Assembly: GCA_963402885.1 (NCBI GenBank)
Contig: OY727102.1
Span: 4,650,001-4,714,000, forward strand
DNA: 64,000 nt
DNA from: Antedon bifida
Taxonomy: Eukaryota; Echinodermata; Crinoidea; Comatulida; Antedonidae
Direction of reading: 5' to 3'
Position 1 is the first letter of the stretch; each line of letters opens with the position of its first letter. Of the stretch, positions 39,465 through 55,000 are shown piece by piece. Below the pieces are notes generated by a model. It saw only the letters and a list, made by a program, of their open reading frames with translations, searched no databases and was not told the DNA's origin. A program made the position numbers and the translations under genes.

Positions 39465-41612
39465 AGTAGTTGTATTCTACTGTAATTACAGCAGTAATTA
39501 GGTTATTTATATAGGGTTTTCCCTGAAGTTGCTGCAGTAAATTGTGCAGGATGTTCATAATTGTTGTCATTGACCATCATTGGCTGCAGTAACCTCTTGC
39601 AATGTATACTGTAAGAGATTGTGCTAGGGCAGAATATTAAGAACTCTGATCAATGTGTATGCTTACAGTAATTGAGAACCAACAATGGTGTTAAGAATGT
39701 CAGAGATACCAACTGAAGTCTAACATTATAAATTGTAAATTTTCTAAGTTTATCTCTAAAACACATAAAAGTCATAAATGCAGCTGGATAAAATATGTTC
39801 TGCACTTATCAATTTGACATTTTAAAGCGTTGGTATACTGTAGAAACATCCAATAGGAGAATATGCAGCAGGTCAGTGATACGATTGCCTGTTTCTGTTT
39901 AAAATTTTAAATAATCAATTTTAACTACCTGAATGGTGCTTGTATATAAGAGCTTTTGTATATATTGGGAGATTTTACTGAATTCATTTACTGCTGTACA
40001 AATTGTCATAATTTCTTCTTTTTAAAAATTTTTTCTACCGGTATTTAAATCATTAATTTATTATAAAGAATGTTAACTGTTCATTCCAAAATACAAGGCT
40101 GAAATAATTGAATGACCCAATTGAATATGAAGTTAACACTCTGATGTATGTATGAAGATGGTTTAACAGCAGTAGGCTCTTAGTGGGTGGATGAGGCTAT
40201 TGGTGTCGACAACCGTACATGTAATTAATCAATGTTACTTTACATTAGACTTGTAGATAGAAAATATTTACATGCAAGTTCAACTGTGTCATTTGTTATG
40301 CCTAGAAAAGTATAGTACAGTATAAAGCTCTACCTTAAATGTCTTGTTTACCTTGCGTCCGGGCAGCCGGATAGTTCCAGAACTACTGTACTATAGTTTT
40401 AAATATACAGTACATCCTGTCAACACCTTGAATGAAGTTAATGTATTGGCTGGAATTTGACTCAATTTAAACTTGCCAAAAATTATTCTGTGATCATTGT
40501 GATAGTCCAATAACAACATAGAATCAATTGTTTTTAAAGGAAAATATAATAATAATAATATGATGTGCGCGCAAGTGTTTCCAGTATTTAGGTTGTTTCT
40601 ATCGTCATGCCAAATAATAGCATGTGTTTAAAAGCATTTTTATGAGATAATTTGTTAATATTGATATATTAGTAATAGTAGTTAGTTTTATCATGATTTC
40701 TACTTAATCATTTCTTCTGTGCAATTTCAAACTATATTGTTAATCTGTTGTTCAAGTTTTTGCATGTGCTTTAACACTATGAATTTACTATTTTTATTAC
40801 AGTACTTACTACTGTACAATATTTTATTAACCATTTATAAATGGTGCTTTGTGTTTTATCTTGTATTATACCTTTGTTCATTTTATAAACACTAGAATGT
40901 TTCAATATGTAATATTTTGTACAGTATTTATTAGTTAATTATGCTTGTACTGTTTGATTTAAAAAATAATGTAAACTAAAGTGCTTATGTAGTTTATTTG
41001 AAATACATATTAAATCATGTTGTTTGGAAAATTACTATAAAGAGGAATTTTTAGTGACCCTAAATCAGCCCTAGAAGAAACGCAACAATGTCATCTGCAT
41101 GAATATTTTACATTTTTCTAGAGCCTCTAGTATATAATACAATAAGTAGTAAGTAAATTAAACTGATGCAATCACAATGCTGTATCACTACCACTAGAGG
41201 TAATCAATTGTATTTTAGACAAATTTAGGCTTAGCTGTGCAATGTGATTGTTGATTATAAACAACTGGTTGTGAGGTATCTGGTTTTCGCTAAATTCGCG
41301 CAGTAGCAACACTCAAATTTTGGAACTAAAAGGTGTATTTGAGTGGTCACTCACAAACATACTCCCAATGCTCACATATGAACAGCGAGGAATTTGAAAA
41401 GCTCAAAATAGAGAATCAAGAAATTAGAAAAAAATCAACAAACAATAATATTTTAATGTTTTTTACTCTATTAGAAACACTAACATTTACAAGTCATTTC
41501 AGCACATCATCACCCACTTACTATTTAGTGTTATTTGCAAAATATTATTTGCCGGGGTTATGTGAGTAAGCATTCAACCATTCTACTAAATTAATAATAT
41601 TATAATCTAAAA
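39465..41612. other. Convergent 3' region between ARL15 and NDUFS4
   Basis: AT-rich; no convincing exon. Most is probably the ARL15 3' UTR, though no polyadenylation site can be fixed. It contains many tactgta/tacagta strings and a short aataataat run near 40550. Confidence 0.4.
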
Positions 41613-43704
41613 TCATTTTGTACTAGTTCTCGTACGTTTACTCCATGAAAAATTAGCGCCGTAAGACTTTGGTTTTACTGGCTTCTTTGCTACTGGTTCT
41701 TCAATCTCATACCACCATCCTGAAATATATAAAATTGCAATACTCCAAATTAACTGTTATCTTTCTACAAGTCTCGTATACTGTACCCTTTTCATCCTTC
41801 AAAAAGTAACAAACAACTTTCCAGGTTTGTATAGCATGAAAACATATTCATTTAACAACCTTGTTTAGAAATTACAACTTTACGAATCACGACGGGAAGC
41901 CACAGGACGGTGCTCATGAATAATTTATGCATGAGCTTTAACAAAGTGGGCAGAGCTTAGCGTGAAATTCTGTCTTAACTATTTTGAGGACGATAAAGTT
42001 GCCATTTTCCTGTTTACGTAGAACGACTAGAAATAATGTATATATAACTTTAAATATACAGTTCAAATTACACTTAAAAGTGGAATTTTCAAAACTCTAA
42101 TTAATATTTAAACTTCTAATTTAATTGTTTAATTTTATTGGGTTAAAATGACTGTTAAAAGCGGTGTTTGAATGCAGGACCCCTAGCTAGGAAGGCTACG
42201 CCTATGCTGTATCATCAGAGCCAACCGATTCAGAAGGGCCCCGCGCCACGACAGACCGGGATCGGAGAGAGATACTGTCGGTCGTCGCTGTCTTCCTCTA
42301 ACCGTCGTGTTTTGTAAAGTCCCTAATACTCCCAGATGAGTAACCAGTCCACAATATAATGCATACAAAATTAGTAATTACCATTTTTCTCAGCAAAACT
42401 TGTAGCTTGTTCTTTAGTATCAAAAAACAGACCTACATTAGACAATGGATCACCACTAAAATGAAAAAAAAGACAAATGATACAGTATTTATCAGAATCA
42501 ATTCATACTAAAAATGCACTGTACCACAGTGCACCTATGCAAAGTTTGTTTACTCATGCACGCAATTTAAGAAAAAAGTAGGCCTAACTTTGAATAAAAA
42601 ACAAAAATGGAACTTACGTAGAAGTCCAGCCCATTAGAGGGTTCTCCCATCGTTCCCTGGTTTCAAATTCAAGTTTCCAACAATGGACGTCATTCGTTCC
42701 TGATTGTGTAGCTGTCTTAGCTGGTACAAATATTCTCACTCTTCTTGTCTTTATATGCTCTTCAGGAATTCCAGATACTGCACGAATGTCAGTCTGTTGA
42801 TTGTTATAAAATAATTGGTTAGGTTAGAACAAAATTTAATAATATCAATTTAATTTCAAGAGGGATATAGAATGAAATTTAAGTGTAAGTAACTGAACTG
42901 TAAGGCAAGCACCCCCGCCTGCTTCCTTTTTGGACGCTGCTGCCGCCTCATTAAAAAAAAATAATAATAAAACATTGTTTTATGCTTAAAAATAGTCATT
43001 ACAGACTTCTCAATCGATACACTCTATCATGTTCGTTTTCACAATAACGTACATGTATGTACATCACACAGTCCCGGAAGCAATATGTGGCTGGAAAATC
43101 AGTCAGTAGAATTTGTTATCACAAAAAACAATTGACAGTTGACATTGAGGGGAGGCCGTATACTACTGTACAACACTAATCTGAATACAGCAGCAGTACT
43201 ACACAGTACATTACTTACGACACGTTCTTTAACTTCACTAATACTCGACTCATCTTGACCTGTGTTCTGCACAGTTGTGGAGGCTGGTCTGAAAACAAAG
43301 AAAACTCTGCTGTGTACAACAAAATAATAAAATGAATCATATTATTATGGAATGTCTAATGAATTGCGCAAAAACCTTCCTTGCACAAATTTTAAATGTG
43401 CATTAGGCCTAATAATAATATATTAATACATATGCATAAATAAATTTTAAATGGTGGAATGGAATGGGCCTATATGTAGGCTAAGCCCGGACTTGTAGTA
43501 TGACTGCAGTAGCCAGCTAGGCTGCGCGCTGGGAGGCCTCTTTTTAGGCCTAACCTAGCCTAGTCCGGCCAAAGTGTAGCGGCTAGGCCTAGCAATAACC
43601 GAATAATTAAAGATTAATAATCAACAAAAATATACCAAACTATACCTTGATAGTTGTCGTATGGCCAAAGATCTTCGAAATCCTACCCTTATTAAAGAAG
43701 CCAT
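41613..43704 (-). CDS. NDUFS4: NDUFS4, mitochondrial complex I accessory subunit
   Basis: Exons 43704-43646, 43288-43219, 42793-42618, 42455-42382 and 41719-41613 join in frame to 161 aa (human 175). The N-terminus [20 protein letters not shown] is Arg-rich without acidic residues, a mitochondrial presequence. Signature strings are [52 protein letters not shown] and [17 protein letters not shown] at the C-terminus. NDUFS4 is an 18-kDa (AQDQ) subunit needed for late assembly of the NADH-dehydrogenase module. The C-terminal Arg/Ser phospho-site region is conserved. RIOK2 ends about 0.5 kb upstream on the same strand. Confidence 0.95.
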
Positions 43705-44235
43705 ACTTAGAAATAAAAACAATTAACAGTTTTGGTTCCCTTATTTCTTTTTTCAGAGAGAACCAATTCAACCAAACAAATCAAAAACTGTTGTCATAGA
43801 GAGGGCGCTTTTTCATTTAAAGAATGCACATAATTAATTTACATAAATTCATTCAATATCCTGGATTCGCCTCTGCACTTTGCGTCAAAAATGTATCCTG
43901 GTTGAAGATAAAATATTATTTCCAATACAATAACAAACCGTAATAGCAAAAAACACATAATTGTAAGGGCAAATAATGATTGATTGACTTTATTTCAGAA
44001 TAAAAATTCCATATATACAACAAAACAACAATTTCATTTAAAAAAAATCTTTATTTGATCTTTGTAGGAATGACAACAATAATTTCTTACTCTATGTAAT
44101 ACATACTAGGATAAAAATGATTTAAAAATTCAGGCGAGTTAAAGACTAACAGCCTATTTAAAGGCCTTGATTATAGCATAATTTTGTGTACTCACAATGA
44201 GTAATACAATTGTATCGTATATCTAAAAAATGTAT
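43705..44235. other. Spacer: NDUFS4 promoter side and RIOK2 3' UTR
   Basis: No gene. The NDUFS4 5' side is 43705-about 43830. A minus-strand aataaa (plus tttatt at 43990-43995) could be the RIOK2 polyadenylation signal. Confidence 0.4.
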
Positions 44236-48181
<3,946 letters not shown>

Positions 48182-48962
48182 AATCTAGAAATGAATCTTA
48201 GTAAAATGTCGAAAAGATGTATAATATTGCAGAAAAAAGTTGTCACGTAAAACAACAGACACTGCGTACTTTTTCCATGTGTCCTCTATCTTTGTCAATA
48301 AACTTATGAGGGCGCTATGATTAAAATGTGGAACCAAATAATTCGTTTTTTGAGAATTCGATAATCGTATATCGTTTAATAATCAATATTATTGATTGTA
48401 CACATGGCACAGGCATGATATACACATTTTAATTTAATTTTTTTATAATATAAACCGGAAGCGAATCTGAAAAGGACTATCTTTTAGGCATACATACATT
48501 TTCTTCAACTTACAAGGCATTTTTAAAAAGTTCCACGATTTTCCATAAAAAATTGATTAGGAATAACCAGTTGTGATAACGATGCTTTTTTTTAAAAGAC
48601 CGCGAGTTCAGTGGAATTTGCTCCTACGTACGGATCAATGGTTTTTATGCGATTTGTGATGCGGTCACAAAACAAGAGCTTTGATATGGTGTTTATGACG
48701 TCATATTTTGAACACACAAACTGTGCCACTCAGCTGTGCATCATTTTTGTTCACAATTGCAGATGATAAAATTGATATATCCCAAGGTACTGTACACTGA
48801 CAATATATCAATTTACTATTTATCATATATACTGGATCTTATACGTTGCATAACACTTATTTCGCATTCTTATGGCGCGCCATACATTCTTGTTGGGTTG
48901 GCAATTATTTAATCTAGCTGAACCATTAATTCCACAGATATCCAAGAAGAGGATTGAATACA
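48182..48962. promoter_or_regulatory. Head-to-head promoter region, RIOK2 / STARD5-like
   Basis: The 780 bp between the two start codons contain tgacgtcat (48697-48705, a near-perfect CRE), an ggcgcgcc site and AT-rich flanks. A shared promoter is plausible from spacing; only the tgacgtca string is directly seen. Confidence 0.45.
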
Positions 48963-51301
48963 ATGGACAGTGCACTTAATTTTCCCGAACTTGCAGATGT
49001 TTTAACTGACCGTGTTTTGGAATATTACCACGAAGAAGAATGGAAACTCCTTAAAGTAGAGGTTTGTCATTGTAATCATCTATTCTTGTTTTCTCCCTTT
49101 TTTTCAACATAAAAACACGATACTATTACTTCCATACACGTCGTCCGGCGGTTGCTTAAGAAATTCTAAGAGAGGGTCAAAAGTTGAGCACGTAAAATTC
49201 CTGATAGTTCGGTATAATTGGTAGAATATTGCTGAGGGGCCCGGTGTCGAAAGATATGTTAAATGCCTCACAACCTAAATTTTGACAGGAATAGGAACAA
49301 AGCTTAACTTGATGTAGTAGTAAAGGTAACCTGCATATTTATGAATCGTTAAATTTTAGGCATTCACTTAATCTTGCTGTTTCAATATACTTTGATTCTT
49401 ATTCTGTTATACATTATTTCAAATATAAACATTTCTGTTCATTTTATGGTTTGAGAATAAACATTTGAAAGATTAAAAATCCATATTGATTTTATTAATG
49501 AATCAGGGATTATCCTTTGTTATGAATGCGTAGGACCAGACTGTCTGTTTTGTACTATTGATTTCGAACAGAGATCAATATGGCATATGAAACATAACTG
49601 TATATTTGAAAATCATATATTTTATTTTACTCGACTAATCACGTGACAATACTACAGTAGCCCTATAAAGAAAAGTATTAAAATTAATTTTGGACAAATA
49701 ATTGTTGCTTCTTACGTCTACCAAAATCTTATCTTATCTCAGGACGATGTGACCGTTTCATGCAAGAAATCCAGAGATTTTGCTGGAAATGTGTAAGTTA
49801 TCAACCACAATATTAATATCAATCAGGAAAACGAATAATTGTTCGGCCGACAAATAAACTTCAAAATAGTTATTTATACATTTAAAAACTAAATTGCGAA
49901 AACATTTAACAATACAGTTATTTCGTTTTCTACCAATTTCTCTGCCGATTTAATTATTATAGTAAATTATCCAAAACTATAATTACTTAATACTTATAAG
50001 TTAAACAAAAGGACTTGCCTAATACCTCGTTAAACTTGTTTAGGTATCGTGGTGACTGTGTACTGGAGTTAGAACCTGAAAAGGCGTTGCCTTATTTTTT
50101 ACCTTCGCCGCATGGACGTCGACAGAAGTGGGATTCCAGTGTCTCTGAATGTATTGTTCTTATCGATGTAACTAAGGTAAAAATAATTGTATCTTTTTTT
50201 TTGTCATAAAAAAACATTTTAAATATGGATGTGTGTAGAGAAAAAAGACATCTGCTGTTGGAAATAAAAGTATTTTATGGTTGAAGTCATGACGGTGACC
50301 ATACACAAACACATATTAATTATGGATGTGCTAAAGCTTGATTTCCACAAGGACGCAACGCAAGGAAGGAACGAAGTGCGCCGTCGTTTGACCAATTACC
50401 CGAGCTGTCGCTTGTGATTGGTCAACTTTTGATGCGCTTAGTTGCGTTGCATCCACGCCAAGTGATAACCAAGCTTAAATAAAGCTTGCTTATTTGTTCC
50501 ACTGCACATTACGACGCGATGCACGTGGTTGGATCATCATCATCATCATATCGCAGCGTCTTGATGGTCGAATTTCGTGGTTAACTACTATACGTCAGTT
50601 GGAATCAAGCTTTAGCAATAGGCCTACCTGTAATACGTTGAACCAATTTTAGAAATGTCAAATAGGAAAATAATGTTGGCATTGTTTTATTCAAGGACAT
50701 AACAGTATCGAAAGTTTCTGCCACAAACTTCTCCAGGGACTGATCTCTGACCGAGACTTCGTTCATCTTGACGTAGTTAAGACGTTCCCAGAACTGAACC
50801 TTACTTGCGTCAACTCTTGCAGTATAGATCACAAGGACTACCCTCCTGTAGACGATTACGTAAGAGGAACGACTCATCCATCAGGATTCTTTCTAAAAAA
50901 GCACAAGTAAGATGGGTTTATAGCAAGCCACTAAACTTTGTTGTATGCAGGACCATATTGAAAAACAGAAAATTGTGATATTTTCTTTTCTGAATTATGT
51001 TATCCTGCTTAAATATGTTTTAAATAAAAAATAAAAAAAAAAAAAAAAAAATAAACTTAACTATCTGACACGTAAAAACCTCATATATGATACTTTTCTA
51101 TACAAAAAATAGAACATTCTTGAGTATTTACTATAATCTATTTTTATTCATAGAGATCGATGTAAGACAAATTTGACGTACATAGCTCAAGCTGAGGCGA
51201 ATGGACGAATCCCGCGATATTTGACGGAGGCTGCTACGGGCTCTCATATAATCGGCGTGTTCAAAGACCTGATTAAGGATATAGAAATCGCCAAAGTTTA
51301 A
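48963..51301 (+). pseudogene. STARD5: STARD5-like START-domain lipid-transfer protein with apparent one-base frameshift
   Basis: Exons 48963-49061, 49743-49792, 50044-50176, 50696-50906 and 51154-51301 have good splice sites. Family matches: EEEWKLLK, FAGNVYRGD, WDSSVSECIVLID, LISDRDFVHLDVVK, GTTHPSGFF and KTNLTYIAQAE. Exon 4 is 211 nt, whereas flanking phases need 212. It enters in a frame aligning with STARD5 up to about 50735 (SKVSATNFSR), then hits TGA at 50741-50743. The STARD5-like frame resumes one base out at LISDRDF. One missing base near the ggg at 50736-50738 explains everything, and the corrected length would be 213 aa, identical to human STARD5. START proteins bind sterols or bile acids in the cytosol. 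It may be a recent null allele, a sequencing error in a G-run, or true decay; all other exons look intact. Confidence 0.8.
50335..50480. mobile_element. About 146-bp MITE, AAGCTTGG family
   Basis: The left end aagcttgatttccac, continuing to gacgcaacgcaa, matches the reverse complement of the right end (aagcttggttatcac to gatgcaacgcaa). The inner gaccaatt and its inverted partner cttgtgattggtc extend the palindrome. It lies in intron 3 of the STARD5-like gene. Related copies are at 13.1 kb and, fragmentary, 23.5-23.85 kb. Confidence 0.7.
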
Positions 51302-52003
51302 ATTTTGTTTAATGGTGACGTTACTTAACGAATACGAACTAAGATTCATCTCCACATCACATTAAATTAGAGGGAAAATGACAAAAGCAGCACTGTGGTC
51401 AAGGGTTGTAAAAACAATATAGATTATCTGATAAAAATCCTAGAAATAGGAAAGCTTTTGCCATTTTCCCCTGACTGTAAATGAAAACATTTGGAACAAG
51501 CATGACTATCAAATAACATTATGTATTCTTCTTATGATGAGAGGCCAAAAAAGGAATATTAATATTACAAAAAATACATGATCAAGGAGACACGCCGCAG
51601 AAGATAAAAGGAACAACATTATGACAACTATTTTTATTTCGAAAATGTATTATAATAATTACAATATAAATAAAAGAGATAGGACCTACTGAGTTTGTCA
51701 TATATTTTTCATTCTTAAATAAAAAAGCCCCCGACCAATTTAACGATACAAAATCATATCCATAGCCTATTATTCGGACATGCAGAAATTCATTTTCTTA
51801 AATGATTTTTCTAAATTATGATGCGAGTAATGGGATGCGAGTAATTTAATTTGTTGAAAATTATCATTTGTAACACAAATATTGTTTTTCTTTTGATGTG
51901 TTTTTCCTCCTCTCCTCCTCCACTCTCTCTATATTCACGTGTATAGAGGGCGTTCGATTTAAAGGGAACAACAACAACATACATATACACGACAACGATA
52001 ATA
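51302..52003. other. Spacer between STARD5-like 3' end and UBL7 start
   Basis: No gene. It holds the STARD5-like 3' UTR (an aataaaa near 51670 is a candidate signal) and the UBL7 promoter and 5' UTR, with a pyrimidine-rich block (cctcctctcctcctccactc, 51907-51926). Confidence 0.4.
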
Positions 52004-55000
52004 ATGTCGACGTTGAATCTAAAATTCATTGAAAAGCGGTTTAGAGAAAGGTTAAATGGTGTAGATATTTCAGGAGATGTAAAAGTAGTACGGGAAGATG
52101 TAGTCAAATTACTAAAATTACCTTCTACAGCTTTTGGTAACGTCTGTTTCACATTTATTTGAAGGCCGAATTTCTTAGCCTTATTAACACGTCGCCGGCA
52201 AACCTGCATTTGCTGCCGACCCTTTGTGCGCAACAGGAAGTGCCGACTAGGGCTAGGCCTGCATCAAAATTCTCTATACAGTAATTGGCCATCGTACACG
52301 GCCATACTAATTTACGCCCGGTAGGCTCCGCCCATGTGTAGGGTTTTATGATACAAAATTGTTACTATGTTACTAACAAACAATTAATGCTCTATAAGAC
52401 TATACCTAGTACTAGTAGGCTAGGCTAGTATTATATTAGTAATAAATTCAACTTATTATATATATTTTTCTTTCCAGAAGCAAGTTAAAATATTTTTATA
52501 TAAACATTGCTTACCACAGATGGCGGTCTTTAGTTTGGAATAAACTTTGGCAGTGTTTACATTAAAATTGTATAAAACTTACAATCAAATATCACAAATG
52601 TTTCTCTCCAAATCGACAATCAGACACACCCAATATCAATCAATCAATTAATTCTTTGGAACGCCTAGGATCTAAGAGTATTAGGTTTTTTTTGTTGTCA
52701 AAAGTCAATACAAATTTTTCTTGTGGCCGCTTACAGGAGGTGGCCGCTTACAGGAAGTACCACATGCACTCATTAGATAGGAAGAGCAAACAGGCTTTTG
52801 AAAGTGCAGCCGGGAGGTGGCCGCTTATGGGAGGTGGCTGCTAACAGAGGTTCAACTGTATATAAATGTTAAACTAAATATTTGTCACAAAATAGTATCA
52901 GTTAATATTAATCTGTTTAAAAATTGTCGATCAAGCCTGGCGGTCATCTTGTAGAGAACTTCTCCATAAGATCCACCTTCACTACCACAGTGCCGTAGGC
53001 TTAATATCACCAAGGAAACTAATTAGATTGTTGTACATCCAACCCAAATCCATCAGCCAATGATAAAAAAAAGTAATATACGGTACACCATAAACCTGTC
53101 TTCTTCAAGTTCTGTTTTTAGAATAATTTTTTTTATTAGATATTATATATGCTGGACAAGTGTTACAAGATGGCAAGAGTCTAGAATCATATGGAATGAA
53201 GCCTGGAGTAACTTTGCATGCAGTCGCTAAGAGAGAGCCAGAGCAAGAAACTAAGCCAGGTATACTTTACTACAATACAACAATAATTTACTACAATAGG
53301 CTTAAAGAACAACAATGTGATTTATTTTAGAATAGTATAATTAACTGCAATTCAGGATATCATTACTGTGGGATGTGGTTATATACTATACTATACATAG
53401 TGCAAGGCATTTATAATTTTTACATTTTTGTTTTCACAGAGCCATTTGATGATAAAGCCATTAATCAGCTTTTAACAGCACTACATGCAGCCCTCATCAA
53501 TCCTGTACATCGTCATGCTGTAAGATATCTTTACCTAATCCTAGACTCAGATTTGAATTGAGGGCCCAGATCATGTGATATATGTGTCATGCTCGCGCTA
53601 AAAAATAAGAAAAAAATCTTTATATAACAAGTGTGTGTGTATGTAGATGAAATATAGCATGAATATGTGAAAATAGAAATAGTACCATCAACAAATTGTC
53701 ATAATAACTAAGTTGTGCATATTTATAAATCAAAAGGCAAATTAATGAACAATTGACAATGCTGTGGTTATCAGTGGCTGAATCTCAATGGACATACAAA
53801 TAAAATAAGCAAAAAGCTAAATTAGAAAGAAAAAGTAAAACAGCCAGAACAAAATTGCAGAGCTTTCGTGTAACACTAGCTACTAGTGCAAATATGTTTT
53901 TGTACATTTCTTAGCCACCTAGTCACATGATCTGAGCTATGAAATATTTGTTGTAAGCACAACATCTAGCTATATTGGGACAACAGGCTTGAAATTATAG
54001 TCTTTCTGTCCATGTAACATTTATATTATTATTCCATATGTTATGACTGTGTGTTTCTGTTGCACATTATTACTTACACAGTATTTTTCATTACAGCTAA
54101 AAACTGCACCACAATAATTTCTTATTTTTTAGATCACCATGTCTTATTTCTTCTCCCTTGAAATTATTGACATTTAATGCAATGATTACTTTTATTTTTC
54201 GCAGGTTTACACCATTCTAAACAATCCTGATACACTGAAGAACATAGCTGCAACCACTCCAGGCTTGACCTCAGATCATGTTGCTATGGGTAAAGTTACA
54301 TTATTTTATACTGTATTTAATAGAAATCCCAGTTATTCAATATAAGATAGTAAGAATCTTCCATTGCTGGCAATTGTTAAGATAAATGCTTTATATGCTA
54401 ATTAGTTGACTGATTTTTACATTGCAGCTTTCTTACGAGATGCCGATCTTATCATACAAATTTCAGATCCTGATAATCTAAAAAAGTAAGTTTAAATATT
54501 ATAATCAAAATTTATCCTTTCATATCTGTGTGCATTTTGAACAAGCATATTAGGTGATACATTGCATGTTCAGGTGGACAAATTCCAGGTGCCGTATTAT
54601 TTTGATGGGTGTAGGTAATATCTTAACTCATGAAAACATTCATTTGTATACCAATTCCATACAGAAATAAAAACATTTAAACAGTATGGATTTATTACTT
54701 TCAAATTTATAATGTGTTATTTCAGGATTGTAGAGAAGCATCCTGCTATTGGTCATGCTGCTCTACAGATTGCAGCGTCATCTGTTAGTGAGACGAACAG
54801 CCGATTGGGGGCAGTGTTATCGGGCCAAGAACCAGGTAAGCCATTTGAAAGTAAATTTGAGGAAAGTTTTAAAAGTGGCGATTGCTAGTCATTTTACATA
54901 TGTTATTGGATCACCAACCCCTAGGAGCAAACATTGACCATCACTACTGAGATTCGGGTGATAACCCTTTAAAACGAAAGATTTAAATTATTTGCAATAC

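Noticed and set aside
41333-41569. 78-aa plus-strand frame between ARL15 and NDUFS4
   Set aside because: It is low-complexity, has no splice context or known family, and lies in the convergent 3' region.
50605-50877. 90-aa minus-strand frame
   Set aside because: It overlaps STARD5-like exon 4 in antisense; the plus strand carries the conserved START-domain residues.
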